In this document: positions 30,798 to 40,138 of the stretch, in pieces
How the letters are laid out: every line of letters starts with the position of its first letter
Numbering within the stretch: position 1 is the stretch's first letter
Assembly: GCF_033001325.1 (NCBI RefSeq)
Contig: NZ_CP133111.1
Coordinates: 496,001-560,000 of the forward strand
Direction of reading: 5' to 3'
DNA length: 64,000 nucleotides
From: Rhodopseudomonas sp. BAL398
GTDB lineage: Bacteria > Pseudomonadota > Alphaproteobacteria > Rhizobiales > Xanthobacteraceae
Program-made: the position numbers and the translations under genes
The notes under the pieces: model-generated
Seen by the model: only the letters and a program-made list of their open reading frames with translations
Told to the model about the DNA's origin: nothing
Database searches by the model: none

Positions 30798-33167
30798 ATG
30801 AATGGGGCAAAGGCGCCGCGGTCGTTGCGTTTGGAGGCGACGGTCGGATCGGACAATTATTCCGGTCGCAAGGTTTCGGCGGTCGCCGGCATGATCGCGG
30901 TGGCGTCGTTCTCCGGCGCCGAGGCGCAGCAATCGCCGCTGCCGCCGGTGACGGTCGATGCGCCGGTGTCGCGGCCGCGCCCCGCGGCGTCGCGGCCCTC
31001 GCCGGATCAATTGCGCGCACGCTCCGCCTTGCGCCGCGCCGCGCGACGCACCCAGCCGGCCCAGGTCGCGCCGGTGCCCTATCCGAACGCCGGCACGCTG
31101 GCGCCCGACCGCAATCCCTATGCAGACGCGGCGGCGCCCTACAAGGTCGACCGGCTGTCCGGGACCAAGTTCACCGAGCCGGTGCTGAACACCCCGCGCA
31201 CCGTGACGGTGCTGAGCAAGGAACTGCTGCAGGACAAGAACGCGACCTCGCTGCGCGACGTCGCCCGCACCACCGCCGGCGTCACGCTCGGCACCGGGGA
31301 GGGCGGCAACGCCTTCGGCGACCGCTTCTTCATCCGCGGCTTCGACGCCCGCAACGACGTGTTCATCGACGGCATCCGCGATCCGGCGATCAGCATCCGC
31401 GAGAATTTCTTCACCGAGCAGGTCGAGATCCTGCGCGGCCCGGCCTCGACGCTGGCTGGCCGCGGCACCGCCGGCGGCGCGATCAACATCGTCACCAAGC
31501 AGGCCAGCACCGAGAAGAGCTTCTACAACGCCGAGACCACATTCGGCACCGATCAGACCAAGCGGCTGACCGTCGACGTCAACCAGAAGATCAGCCCGAC
31601 CCTGGCGGTGCGGCTCGGCGGCCTGTTCCAGGACGCCGACGTCGCGGGCCGCAACTACGTGTTCGACAATCGCTGGGGCACCATCGCGGCGATCAAATGG
31701 ACCCCGATCGACGCGGTCAGCGTCACCGCGAATTACGTCCACACCGATCTCGACGGCCTGCCGGATTTCGGCGTGCCCTACAACCGCACGCTGCGCGCGC
31801 CGTCGACCGACATCAACGTGCCGCGCGACACCTATTACGGCTTCGTCAATCGCGATTTCCAGAAGGCGAGGCAGGATTTCGGCACGCTCACCGCCGAGGT
31901 GAAGGTCACCCCCGACATCACCCTGAGCAACCGCAGCCGGGTGGCACGGTCGATCCTCGACTATATCGGCACGTTGCCGAGCAACCCGACCGACACGACG
32001 GTCAACCTGTCGTCGCAGAGCCGCTATCAGGTCACCGACGTGCTGGCCAATCAGAGCGACGCGACCTTCAAGTTCGACACCGGGGCGGTCAAGCACGCGC
32101 TGGTGACCGGCGCCGAGGTTTCGCAGGAGAAGGTCAGTCGCGACACCTATGCGGGGCTGACCTCGGAACTGTCCGGCTTCCAGAGCGGGCGTAGCCTGGT
32201 GGTGCCGCTGCTGTCGCCGCCGAACCTGTTCGCGTTCAACACCTCGCCGCAACTCGCCGGCAATGTGACCGACATCAAGGTCGACACCAAATCGGTCTAC
32301 GCGATCGAGACCGCGAATTATCGCGACGTCGTCATCCTCAACGGCGGCATCCGCTACGACGACTACAACATCACCGGCACCAATGCGACCGCCACCACCG
32401 GCGTGCAGTCCGGGATGTTCAACTACAATCTCGGCGCGGTGCTGAAGCCGGTGCCCTATGGCAGCCTGTATGCCGCTTATGCGACCTCGTCGAATCCGGT
32501 CGGCGCCGAGCTCGATGCCAGCGGCACCGCCTATGGCGGGTTGGTGGTCAACAACACCACGTTCCAGGCGCTGTCTCCCGAGCGCAACAAGGCGATCGAG
32601 GTCGGCACCAAATGGGAGCTGTTCGATCGGCATCTGCTGGTGACCGGCGCCCTGTTCCAGACCGATAAAACCAATGCGCGCGAGACCAGCGGCAGCGACA
32701 TCATCGCCGGCGCGGCCTATCGGGTCCGCGGCGTCGATCTCGGCGCGTCGGGCAAGATCACCGACCGCTGGAGCCTGTATGCGGGCCTGGTGTTGATGGA
32801 ATCCCGGGTCGAGAAATCGATCGACCCCACCATGGTCGGTGTGCAACTCGCCAACATCGCGCATCAGTCGTTCAATGTGCTGACCAAGTACCGGATCGGC
32901 GACCCCTGGGAGGTCGGCGGGCAGGCGACCTACGCCTCGAAGATCTATGGCGGCACGCTCGGCGCCACCAACGGCAACGAGCTGCCGTCGCATTGGCGGT
33001 TCGACGGCTTCGTCGAATACAAGGTCGACAGGCACCTGACCGCCAAGCTGTCCGCCAACAACATCTTCAATACCGTGTATTACGACGCGTTCTACCGCAG
33101 CAACACGCCGTTCGCGTTCATCGCGCCGGGGCGCTCGGTGTTGCTGTCGCTGCGCGGCAGCCTGTGA
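30798..33167 (+). CDS. TonB-dependent siderophore receptor
   Basis: About 789 residues from ATG 30798; ATGs at 30753 and 30705 are also in frame. A signal region (VSAVAGMIAVASFSGAEAQ) is followed by a TonB-box-like LPPVTVDAP. The plug domain shows TPRTVTVLSKELLQDKNATSLRDVAR, in pieces, FFIRGFDARNDVFIDGIRD and VEILRGPASTLAGRGTAGGAINIVTK. A 22-strand barrel ends in the C-terminal aromatic/aliphatic signature (APGRSVLLSLRGSL). The sequence is closest in style to Fiu/FhuE-like catecholate receptors. It imports ferric siderophore across the outer membrane. piuC, exbB, exbD and tonB follow, and iron-box-like palindromes precede it. Confidence 0.93.
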   Translation: MNGAKAPRSLRLEATVGSDNYSGRKVSAVAGMIAVASFSGAEAQQSPLPPVTVDAPVSRPRPAASRPSPDQLRARSALRRAARRTQPAQVAPVPYPNAGTLAPDRNPYADAAAPYKVDRLSGTKFTEPVLNTPRTVTVLSKELLQDKNATSLRDVARTTAGVTLGTGEGGNAFGDRFFIRGFDARNDVFIDGIRDPAISIRENFFTEQVEILRGPASTLAGRGTAGGAINIVTKQASTEKSFYNAETTFGTDQTKRLTVDVNQKISPTLAVRLGGLFQDADVAGRNYVFDNRWGTIAAIKWTPIDAVSVTANYVHTDLDGLPDFGVPYNRTLRAPSTDINVPRDTYYGFVNRDFQKARQDFGTLTAEVKVTPDITLSNRSRVARSILDYIGTLPSNPTDTTVNLSSQSRYQVTDVLANQSDATFKFDTGAVKHALVTGAEVSQEKVSRDTYAGLTSELSGFQSGRSLVVPLLSPPNLFAFNTSPQLAGNVTDIKVDTKSVYAIETANYRDVVILNGGIRYDDYNITGTNATATTGVQSGMFNYNLGAVLKPVPYGSLYAAYATSSNPVGAELDASGTAYGGLVVNNTTFQALSPERNKAIEVGTKWELFDRHLLVTGALFQTDKTNARETSGSDIIAGAAYRVRGVDLGASGKITDRWSLYAGLVLMESRVEKSIDPTMVGVQLANIAHQSFNVLTKYRIGDPWEVGGQATYASKIYGGTLGATNGNELPSHWRFDGFVEYKVDRHLTAKLSANNIFNTVYYDAFYRSNTPFAFIAPGRSVLLSLRGSL

Positions 33168-33179
33168 GCGGATGCCCTG

Positions 33180-33869
33180 ATGCTGATTTGCGTGTCCGAA
33201 GTGTTGAGCAAGCAAGACGTCGCGGCGTTCCGCGGCGTCATGGACCGTGCCGACTGGGAGGACGGACGCTCGACCGCGGGGGCGCAATCGGCGCTGGTCA
33301 AGAGCAACGAGCAATTGCCGCCGAACAGCGAGGTGGCGCGCGAGCTCGGGCGCCGCATCGTCTCGGCGCTGACGGGCAATCCGAAATTCGTGTCGGCCGC
33401 GGTGCCGCTGCAGATCTTCCCGCCGCTGTTCAACCGCTACAATGCCGCCAACGGCCATCATTTCGGCATCCACGTCGACAATGCGGTGCGCGGCGACCAT
33501 CTCACCGGCTTGCGGATCCGCACCGACCTGTCGGTGACGCTGTTCCTGTCCGAGCCCGACGAATATGACGGCGGCGAACTGGTGATCGAGGACAATTACG
33601 GTTCGCACGAGGTCAAGCTCGCCGCCGGCGACTGCGTGCTGTACCCGGCTTCCAGCCTGCACATGGTGACGCCGGTGACGCGCGGCGCGCGGGTGGCATC
33701 GTTCTTCTGGCTGCAGAGCATGATCCGGGACGCCCATGCGCGCAGCATGATCTACGACCTCGACCTCGCGATCCAGGCGCTGGTCGAACGGCTCGGCCGG
33801 GACGACCCCGAGACGGTCAGATTGACCGGAATCTACCACAACCTCATTCGCTATTGGGCCGACGTATGA
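33180..33869 (+). CDS. piuC: PiuC/YbiX-type Fe(II)/2-oxoglutarate (PKHD) hydroxylase
   Basis: 229 residues. The cupin-like dioxygenase core has HFGIHVD (His98, Asp100), then [18 protein letters not shown] (His161, Arg171), giving the 2-His-1-carboxylate iron site and the 2-oxoglutarate-binding Arg. Length and the [11 protein letters not shown] segment match the PiuC/YbiX family, which is usually encoded beside a catecholate TonB receptor as here (12 bp gap). It acts in the cytoplasm, probably on the siderophore or its degradation products; the exact reaction is unsettled for the family. Its stop overlaps exbB. Confidence 0.92.
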   Translation: MLICVSEVLSKQDVAAFRGVMDRADWEDGRSTAGAQSALVKSNEQLPPNSEVARELGRRIVSALTGNPKFVSAAVPLQIFPPLFNRYNAANGHHFGIHVDNAVRGDHLTGLRIRTDLSVTLFLSEPDEYDGGELVIEDNYGSHEVKLAAGDCVLYPASSLHMVTPVTRGARVASFFWLQSMIRDAHARSMIYDLDLAIQALVERLGRDDPETVRLTGIYHNLIRYWADV

Positions 33870-34744
33870 ACATCGCATGGTTTCGGATTATCGGCGGCGC
33901 GGCGATCGCGCTGACGCTGCTGTCGCAGTCGCCGCTGTCGGCGCAGCCGGCCCCGGCCGCGGCCCAGGCGGTGACGCCGGCCGCGCCGGTCGCCCCGCCG
34001 CAATCCGAGGCGACGCAACCGGCGGCCACGTCGTTGAAGCCGGCGGCCACGGCGATGCACGAATTGTCGCCTTGGTCGATGTTCATGTCGGCCGATATCG
34101 TCGTCAAGGCGGTGATGGTCGGGCTGGCGCTGGCCTCGCTGCTGACCTGGACGATCTTCCTGGCCAAGAACGTCGAACTGGCCAGCGCCCGCCGCCGGCT
34201 GCGCGCGGCGCTTTCGCAGGTTTCGGAGGCGCGATCGCTCGCCGATGCGCAGCTCGCGATCGGCGCCAGGGACACGCCGTTGTCGGCGCTGCTCGCCGCG
34301 GCGATGCGCGAAGCGCGGATGTCCGCGGGAATCTCCAGCGACGCCGGCATCAAGGAACGCGTCGCCTCGAGCTTCTCCGAAATCGTCCGCGCCGAGGCGC
34401 GGCAGATGCGGCGGGGCATGGGTGCGCTCGCCACGATCGGCGCGACATCGCCCTTCATCGGCCTGTTCGGCACGGTGTGGGGAATCATGAACAGCTTCAT
34501 CGGCATTTCGAAGTCGCAGACCACCAATCTGGCGGTGGTGGCGCCCGGCATCGCCGAGGCGCTGCTGGCGACCGCCTGCGGCCTGGTCGCGGCGATTCCG
34601 GCGGTGATCATCTACAATCACTTCTCCCGGGTGACCAAGGGCTACGTCGAACTGGTCGGGCGCTCCTCGGGCGCTGCCGCGCGGCTGCTGTCGCGCGATC
34701 TCGACCGCGCGCATGGTAGCGCGCGCGTGCGCGCGGCGGAGTAG
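33866..34744 (+). CDS. exbB: ExbB, proton channel of the TonB energy system
   Basis: 292 residues from ATG 33866, overlapping the piuC stop (ATGA). A signal-like N-terminus and a Pro/Ala-rich periplasmic segment come first. Then TM1 ([20 protein letters not shown]), a cytoplasmic helical region, TM2 ([19 protein letters not shown]) and TM3 ([20 protein letters not shown]), the MotA/TolQ/ExbB pattern. The long N-terminal extension is typical of alphaproteobacterial ExbB. It works with ExbD and TonB in the inner membrane. Confidence 0.95.
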   Translation: MNIAWFRIIGGAAIALTLLSQSPLSAQPAPAAAQAVTPAAPVAPPQSEATQPAATSLKPAATAMHELSPWSMFMSADIVVKAVMVGLALASLLTWTIFLAKNVELASARRRLRAALSQVSEARSLADAQLAIGARDTPLSALLAAAMREARMSAGISSDAGIKERVASSFSEIVRAEARQMRRGMGALATIGATSPFIGLFGTVWGIMNSFIGISKSQTTNLAVVAPGIAEALLATACGLVAAIPAVIIYNHFSRVTKGYVELVGRSSGAAARLLSRDLDRAHGSARVRAAE

Positions 34745-34747
34745 ATC

Positions 34748-35203
34748 ATGGGCGCCTCGCTGACGGAACCGGATGACGACGACGACGAGTTCGGGGAAAA
34801 CCACGAAATCAACGTCACGCCGTTCATCGACGTGATCCTGGTGCTGCTGATCATCTTCATGGTGGCGGCGCCGTTGTCGACCGTGGATCTGCCGATCGAT
34901 CTGCCGTCGTCGACCGCGACGCCGCAGAAGAAGCCGGACAAGCCGACCTATGTCAGCATCAAGGCGGATCTGGCGCTGGCAATCGGCGAAACCGCCGTGA
35001 AGCGCGTCGACCTGGTGCGGACGCTGGATGCCGCCGCCGACGCCAGCAAGGATCGCTTCATCTTCCTGCGCGCCGATCGCGCGGTACCCTATGGCGAGAT
35101 GATGGACGTGCTGGAACTGCTGCGCGCTGGCGGCTATGCGAAGCTCAAGCTGGTGGCGCTGGAAGGCGTGCCGAAGTCGGCCGCGTCGCCGGCGCAGCCA
35201 TGA
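34748..35203 (+). CDS. exbD: ExbD, TonB-system stator protein
   Basis: 151 residues. A short acidic cytoplasmic start (EPDDDDDEFGENHE) is followed by one transmembrane helix with the proton-relay Asp (NVTPFIDVILVLLIIF) and a periplasmic ExbD/TolR domain (YVSIKADLALAIGE, FIFLRADRAVPYGEMMDVLE). It is 3 bp downstream of exbB and is co-transcribed with it. Confidence 0.95.
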   Translation: MGASLTEPDDDDDEFGENHEINVTPFIDVILVLLIIFMVAAPLSTVDLPIDLPSSTATPQKKPDKPTYVSIKADLALAIGETAVKRVDLVRTLDAAADASKDRFIFLRADRAVPYGEMMDVLELLRAGGYAKLKLVALEGVPKSAASPAQP

Positions 35204-35287
35204 CCGTGACCCCGGCAACAGCGCCGGCGTTGCGGGGCGCAGGCAATTGCGCGCGGACCCGGAACCACGCAGGCAAAGTTGGTCGCG

Positions 35288-36085
35288 ATGTCCGATCTCG
35301 ATAGTTCAGGCGCGCCGTCGCGACGGCTCTGGATCCTGGCGGCGCTCGGCGCCGTCGCGATGCATGCCGCCGGTGCGGCGGTCGCGGTGGCGCATCTGCA
35401 GAATGACGAGCTCGACGATTCGCTCGGCGCGCCGGCGATCGAGATCGGCCTCGAAATGACCGCGCCGCGGCTGGAGCCGAGCGAGCTGCCGCCTGGTCCC
35501 GACACCGAAGCCTCGACCGCGTCGCCCGCGGTCGCCGAGCAGAAGGCCGAGGTCAAGGAGACCGACCTGCCCAAGGACGTGCCGACCGAAAGCGAGGAGC
35601 CGGACCGGGTGGTGACCACCGACGATTCCAACAAGCCGAAGGACGAGCAGCAGGAGAAGGCGGCGGTGCAGCAGGCGGCCTCGACCGAGTCGGTCGCAGC
35701 GCAAGCCACCGCGATGCCGAGCGCCGAGGCGGCCAAGCAGGGCGAGCGCTCGGTGGCGCCGGCGCCGGGCACCGGCGAGAGCGCGCGGCGCATCCGCACG
35801 ACCTGGCAGAAGGAACTGGTGGCGCATCTCGACAAGCACAAACGCTACCCGGCCGGAAAGGCGCAGAAGAGGGTCGAGATCGTGGTCGGCTTCGAGCTCG
35901 ACCGCCTCGGCCATGTGCTGTCGGTCAGTCTGGTCAAGGGATCCGGCGACGCCGCATTCGATGACGCCGCGCTGGCGATGGTGCGACGCTCCGATCCGGT
36001 GCCGGCGCCGCCGCCGCTGGTCGCCGACGAAGGCCTCAGCTTCAGCCTGCCGGTGATCTTCCGGACCAAGGGCAGGGGCCGATAG
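35288..36085 (+). CDS. tonB: TonB energy-transducing protein
   Basis: 265 residues from ATG 35288. The N-terminal TM (WILAALGAVAMHAAGAAVAV) carries the His needed for ExbB/ExbD coupling. A long acidic and Lys/Glu/Pro-bearing periplasmic linker follows (about 60-165). The C-terminal TonB domain begins TWQKELVAHLDKHKRYP and includes RVEIVVGFELDRLGHVLSV and DAALAMVRRSDPVPAPP. It links inner-membrane proton flow to the receptor encoded upstream. The cassette therefore has its own dedicated energy module. Confidence 0.93.
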   Translation: MSDLDSSGAPSRRLWILAALGAVAMHAAGAAVAVAHLQNDELDDSLGAPAIEIGLEMTAPRLEPSELPPGPDTEASTASPAVAEQKAEVKETDLPKDVPTESEEPDRVVTTDDSNKPKDEQQEKAAVQQAASTESVAAQATAMPSAEAAKQGERSVAPAPGTGESARRIRTTWQKELVAHLDKHKRYPAGKAQKRVEIVVGFELDRLGHVLSVSLVKGSGDAAFDDAALAMVRRSDPVPAPPPLVADEGLSFSLPVIFRTKGRGR

Positions 36086-36118
36086 CGCGAGCCGAAACCC
36101 GTCATCGCCCGGCGTGAC

Positions 36119-36155
36119 CAGAGCGCTGCCGGTCGATCACGGGCAGGGCGCTCTT
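36119..36155. terminator. Bidirectional terminator hairpin between tonB and the SDR gene
   Basis: AGAGCGC-TGCC pairs with GGCA-GGGCGCTCT around a 10-nt loop, followed by TTTC; it lies between two convergent genes. Confidence 0.7.
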
Positions 36156-36902
36156 TCAATAGGTCGCGCGGCCGCCGGAGATGTCGAACACCGCGCCGGT
36201 GGAGAAGGCGCAATCGGCCGAGGCCAGCCACGCCACCATCGCCGCCAGTTCCTCGACCAGCACGAAGCGGCCCTTGGGGATTTTCGACAGCATGAAGTCG
36301 ATATGCTGCTGCGTCATCTGGTCGAAGATCGCGGTCTTGGCCGCGGCCGGGGTGACCGCGTTGACGGCGATGTCATGGGCGGCGAGCTCCTTGCCGAGCG
36401 ATTTGGTCAGCGCGATCAGCCCGGCCTTCGAGGCCGAGTAATGCGCCGCATTGGGGTTGCCTTCCTTGCCGGCGATCGAGGCGATGTTGACGATGCGGCC
36501 ATATCCGTTGGCGATCATCGACGGCACGATCGCCTTGCAGCAGATGAACGGTCCGTCGAGATTGATCCGCAGCACCTTGCGCCATTCGTCATAATCGGTG
36601 TCCCACACCGGCTTGTTGACGCCGGCGATGCCGGCATTGTTGACCAGGATGTCGATCCTGCCGAAACGTTGCAGCGTGGCGTCGCTGGCAGCGTCCACCG
36701 CGGCGGGGTCGGAGACGTCGACCTGGAAGGCGGTGACGGCGTCGCCGATCTGCTTGGCGGTCTTTTCCGCAAAGCCGATGTCGTGATCCCAGATCGCCAC
36801 TTTGGCGCCGGAGGCGACGAAGCGTTCGGTAATGGCGCGGCCAAAGCCCTGGGCGCCGCCGGTGACAACCGCAATGCGGCCGTTGAGATCAATTTGATTC
36901 AT
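36156..36902 (-). CDS. SDR-family NAD(P)-dependent dehydrogenase
   Basis: 248 residues. Rossmann motif VVTGGAQGFGRA, VDVSDPAAV, ILVNNAGIAG, catalytic Ser in NIASIAGKEG and HYSASKAGLIALTK (Tyr-x3-Lys), with a classical SDR C-terminus (GAVFDISGGRATY). FabG-like, but the location beside another SDR and a sugar-acid dehydratase suggests oxidation of a sugar or sugar acid. It is transcribed in the same direction as the next two leftward genes, although 271 bp including a palindromic repeat separate it from the upstream SDR. Confidence 0.88.
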   Translation of the reverse strand: MNQIDLNGRIAVVTGGAQGFGRAITERFVASGAKVAIWDHDIGFAEKTAKQIGDAVTAFQVDVSDPAAVDAASDATLQRFGRIDILVNNAGIAGVNKPVWDTDYDEWRKVLRINLDGPFICCKAIVPSMIANGYGRIVNIASIAGKEGNPNAAHYSASKAGLIALTKSLGKELAAHDIAVNAVTPAAAKTAIFDQMTQQHIDFMLSKIPKGRFVLVEELAAMVAWLASADCAFSTGAVFDISGGRATY

Positions 36903-36973
36903 CCGCGTGGTCCTTTGCCAAATGCTCTGCGCCTGCCGGGCAGATATTCCCCATCTCTACGGGTGAGCTGCAC

Positions 36974-37089
36974 CGTCATTGCGAGCGGAGGACGGCGCCA
37001 AGCGCCGCCCGAACGCGAAGCAATCCAGGGCTTGCAGGCCTCGACCAGAACCCTGGATTGCTTCATCGCAAGTGCTCCTCGCAATGACG
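36974..37089. repeat. Family A palindromic repeat
   Basis: CGTCATTGCGAG ... CTCGCAATGACG with internal GCAATCCAGGG and CCTGGATTGC arms, in the 271-bp gap between the two SDR genes. Confidence 0.9.
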
Positions 37090-37173
37090 AATTCGTAGGC
37101 TTGACTCGTTTGAACGCATTTTTCAGCGACCTATGGGGGGAGCTACCGGCCTCGGCGTGGCAGCCGCCGCGCC

Positions 37174-37908
37174 TCACAGCGTCCAGCCGCCATCGATGAT
37201 GTGGGCGACGCCGGTGGTGAAACTGCTTTCGTCGCTGGCCAGATAGACCGCGAGCGATGCGATCTCGTCGGCGGTGCCGAGCCGGCCCATCGGCTGGCGC
37301 GCCACGAATAGCTCGCGACCGTTCGGACCGGCGGCGGCGGCGCGGTCGAGCATCGACGGGGTCTCGATGGTGCCGGGGCAGATCGCGTTGCAGCGGATGC
37401 CCTTGGTGATGAAGTCGGCGGCGACGGCGCGGGTCAGCGCCGCGACCGCGGCCTTGGTGGCGCCATAGACGTAGCGGTTCGGCGCCGCCTTGAACACGCC
37501 GGCGGCCGAGGAGATGTTGACGATCGAGCCGTGGCCCGCCGCCAGCATGCCGGGCAGGAAGCCCCGGATGGTGCGGTGCATCGACTTGACGTTGAGGTCG
37601 AAGGAGAACTCCCAATCGGCGTCGGAGCAGTCCAGCACGGTGCCGTGATGGACGAAGCCGGCGGCGTTGAGCAGGATATCGACGCTGCCGACCTGCCTGG
37701 CCATCGCGGCGACCGCGGCGCTGTCGCGGACGTCGAGCCGCGCCACTTCAGCGACGCCGTCGGATTTCAGTGTCGCCAGATCCTTGTCATTGACGTCGGT
37801 GGCGATGACATGCGCGCCCTGCCGCGCAAAGGCCACCGCGCAGGCGCGGCCGATCCCCGCCGCCGCCGCGGTCACAAAGGCGCGCTTGCCTTGCAGTCGG
37901 TCACTCAT
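37174..37908 (-). CDS. SDR-family dehydrogenase (sugar-acid type)
   Basis: 244 residues. FVTAAAAGIGRACA is a variant of TGxxxGIG, with ILLNAAGFVHHG, NISSAAGVF and YVYGATKAAVAALT (Tyr-x3-Lys). The ending GVAHIIDGGWTL and the GTIETPSM segment resemble 2-keto-3-deoxy-L-fuconate dehydrogenase-like SDRs. It may act after the dehydratase encoded upstream on the same strand (38106-39914). About 200 bp with a family D repeat lie between them. Confidence 0.85.
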   Translation of the reverse strand: MSDRLQGKRAFVTAAAAGIGRACAVAFARQGAHVIATDVNDKDLATLKSDGVAEVARLDVRDSAAVAAMARQVGSVDILLNAAGFVHHGTVLDCSDADWEFSFDLNVKSMHRTIRGFLPGMLAAGHGSIVNISSAAGVFKAAPNRYVYGATKAAVAALTRAVAADFITKGIRCNAICPGTIETPSMLDRAAAAGPNGRELFVARQPMGRLGTADEIASLAVYLASDESSFTTGVAHIIDGGWTL

Positions 37909-37954
37909 GAATCCTCCGGATGTTTTGGCGTGCTCACGGCACTGATTTTGAGTT

Positions 37955-38068
37955 CGTCATTCCGGGATGCGCCCCGCTTGGGGCGCAGGCCCGGAATCCA
38001 TAGCCCCTGTGGTGGTTATGGATTCCGGGTTCGCTCGCAGCTCACGCTGCTCGCGCCCCGGAATGACG
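37955..38068. repeat. Family D palindromic repeat
   Basis: CGTCATTCCGGG ... CCCCGGAATGACG ends with internal CCGGAATCCATA / ATGGATTCCGGG arms, between the SDR and dehydratase genes. Confidence 0.85.
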
Positions 38069-38105
38069 GCTGTGCTGGTTGAAACGCATCGCCTCTCAAT
38101 GCAAA

Positions 38106-39914
38106 TCAGTGATTATGCCGCGCGGTGCCGACGGTGCCGGCGATGTCGTGATAGCGGGTCGCGAGCTCAAGGCAGGCGCCGGTGGCCTGCTGGCCGACGG
38201 TGGAGCGATACAATTCCTGCCATGGCGTCTGGTGCGCCGGATATTTGAAGCCGCCATCGGCGGTCAGCGCGGCGCGGCGCGCGGCCAGTTCCTCGTCGGT
38301 GATCAGGATATTGGCGCTGCCATTGTTGAGGTCGATGCGGACCTTGTCGCCGGTTTTCAGGATCGCCAGCCCGCCATTGGCGGCGGCTTCCGGCGTGGCG
38401 TTGAGGATCGAGGGCGAGCCCGAGGTGCCGGATTGCCGTCCGTCGCCGATGCAGGGCAGCGAGTGGATGCCGCGTTTGATCAGCGCCGCCGGCGGCTGCA
38501 TATTGACCACCTCGGCGCCGCCCGGATAGCCGATCGGTCCGGTGCCGCGCACGAACAGGATGCAGTGCTCGTCGATGTTCAGCGCCGGATCGTCGATCCG
38601 CTCGTGATAATCCTCCGGCCCCTCGAACACGATGGCGCGGCCCTCGAAGGCGTTGAGGTCGCCCGGATTCGCCAGATAGCGTTCGCGGAATTCGAGGCTG
38701 ATCACGCTGGTCTTCATGATCGCCGAATCGAACAGATTGCCGCGCAACACCAGGAAGCCGGCGTCCTGCACCAGCGGCGCCTCATAACTCTTGATCACCT
38801 CGCCATCGGGCTTGGCGGCCTCGGCGCAGTTCTGCCCCATGGTGCGGCCGTTCGCCGTGATGGCGTCTTCGTGAATCTTGCCATGCGCCATCAATTCCCG
38901 CACCACCGCCGGCACCCCGCCGGCACGGTGATATTCCTCGCCGAGATAGAAGCCTGCGGGCTGCATATTGACCAATAGCGGAATCTTGTGGCCGACCTTC
39001 TGCCAGTCGTCGATCGACAGCTCGACGCCGATATGGCGCGCCAGCGCGTTGAGATGGATCGGCGCGTTGGTGGAGCCACCGATCGCCGAATTGACCACGA
39101 TGGCGTTTTCGAACGCCGCGCGGGTCAGGATGTCGGAGGGCTTGAGATCCTCCCACACCATTTCGACCGCGCGCAGCCCGGTCTCATAGGCGATCTGGCC
39201 GCGCTCGCGATAGGGCGCCGGGATCGCCGCGCAGCCCGGCAGCGACATGCCCAGCGCCTCGGCCAGCGAGTTCATCGTCGAGGCGGTGCCCATGGTGTTG
39301 CAATGGCCGACCGAGGGCGCCGAGGAGGCGACGATATTCATGAATTCCTCGTAGTCGATCTCGCCGGCGGCGAGCCGCTCGCGGGATTTCCACACCACGG
39401 TGCCGGAGCCGGAGCGCTCGCCATTGTGCCAGCCATTGAGCATCGGCCCGCCGGACAGCACGATTGCCGGCAGATTGACGGTCGCCGCCGCCATCATGCA
39501 GGCCGGCGTGGTCTTGTCGCAGCCGGTGGTCAGCACCACGCCGTCGAGCGGATAGCTGAACAACAATTCGACCAGGCCCAGATAGGCCAAATTGCGGTCG
39601 AGCGCGGCGGTCGGCCGCTTGCCGGTTTCCTGGATCGGGTGCACCGGAAACTCCATCGCGATGCCGCCGGCGGCGCGGATGCCCTCGCGGACCCGGTGCG
39701 CCAATTCGAGATGGTGCCGGTTGCACGGTGACAGATCGTTGCCGGTCTGGGCGATGCCGATGATCGGCTTGCCGGATTGCAGCTCGGTGCGGGTCAGCCC
39801 GTAATTCAGGTAGCGCTCCAGATAGAGCGCGGTCATCGCCGGGTTATGGGGATCGTTGAACCATTCGCTGGAGCGCAGTTTGCGCCGGGGCGTCCCGGTG
39901 GTCGGCTTGTTCAT
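38106..39914 (-). CDS. IlvD/Edd-family sugar-acid dehydratase
   Basis: 602 residues from ATG 39914 with GGGAGAAAC upstream. The [Fe-S]-ligating Cys residues lie in [23 protein letters not shown] and [19 protein letters not shown]. Other family marks are [18 protein letters not shown] and [20 protein letters not shown]. Length and sequence are closer to L-arabinonate/D-xylonate-type dehydratases than to IlvD. It converts an aldonate to a 2-keto-3-deoxy sugar acid, the expected upstream step for the 37174-37908 SDR. It diverges from the ABC-importer operon. Confidence 0.9.
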   Translation of the reverse strand: MNKPTTGTPRRKLRSSEWFNDPHNPAMTALYLERYLNYGLTRTELQSGKPIIGIAQTGNDLSPCNRHHLELAHRVREGIRAAGGIAMEFPVHPIQETGKRPTAALDRNLAYLGLVELLFSYPLDGVVLTTGCDKTTPACMMAAATVNLPAIVLSGGPMLNGWHNGERSGSGTVVWKSRERLAAGEIDYEEFMNIVASSAPSVGHCNTMGTASTMNSLAEALGMSLPGCAAIPAPYRERGQIAYETGLRAVEMVWEDLKPSDILTRAAFENAIVVNSAIGGSTNAPIHLNALARHIGVELSIDDWQKVGHKIPLLVNMQPAGFYLGEEYHRAGGVPAVVRELMAHGKIHEDAITANGRTMGQNCAEAAKPDGEVIKSYEAPLVQDAGFLVLRGNLFDSAIMKTSVISLEFRERYLANPGDLNAFEGRAIVFEGPEDYHERIDDPALNIDEHCILFVRGTGPIGYPGGAEVVNMQPPAALIKRGIHSLPCIGDGRQSGTSGSPSILNATPEAAANGGLAILKTGDKVRIDLNNGSANILITDEELAARRAALTADGGFKYPAHQTPWQELYRSTVGQQATGACLELATRYHDIAGTVGTARHNH

Positions 39915-40138
39915 TGTTTCTCCCGCAGCGCACACGCCTTTTCGTGAGGCGTCTGTTGTAACTCATGTCGAGTGCGGCGCGATGTTGGCATGACAAACGC
40001 CGCTTCGCAATGACGGGCGCGGCTCCAGGTAATTTTCATGCAGCGACATTCCAAAAATATCTGCTATGCTCACCGCAACAAATCAAAATTCGCCCGACGG
40101 CAAAGTCCGCGGGACGGATGATAGCGGGAGGGGACTGG

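Noticed and set aside
30681-33878. Very long open frame on the minus strand opposite the siderophore receptor and piuC
   Set aside because: It is a shadow of high-GC coding DNA; the plus strand shows complete receptor and hydroxylase motifs and the minus translation is Arg/Ala/Gly/His-rich without domains.
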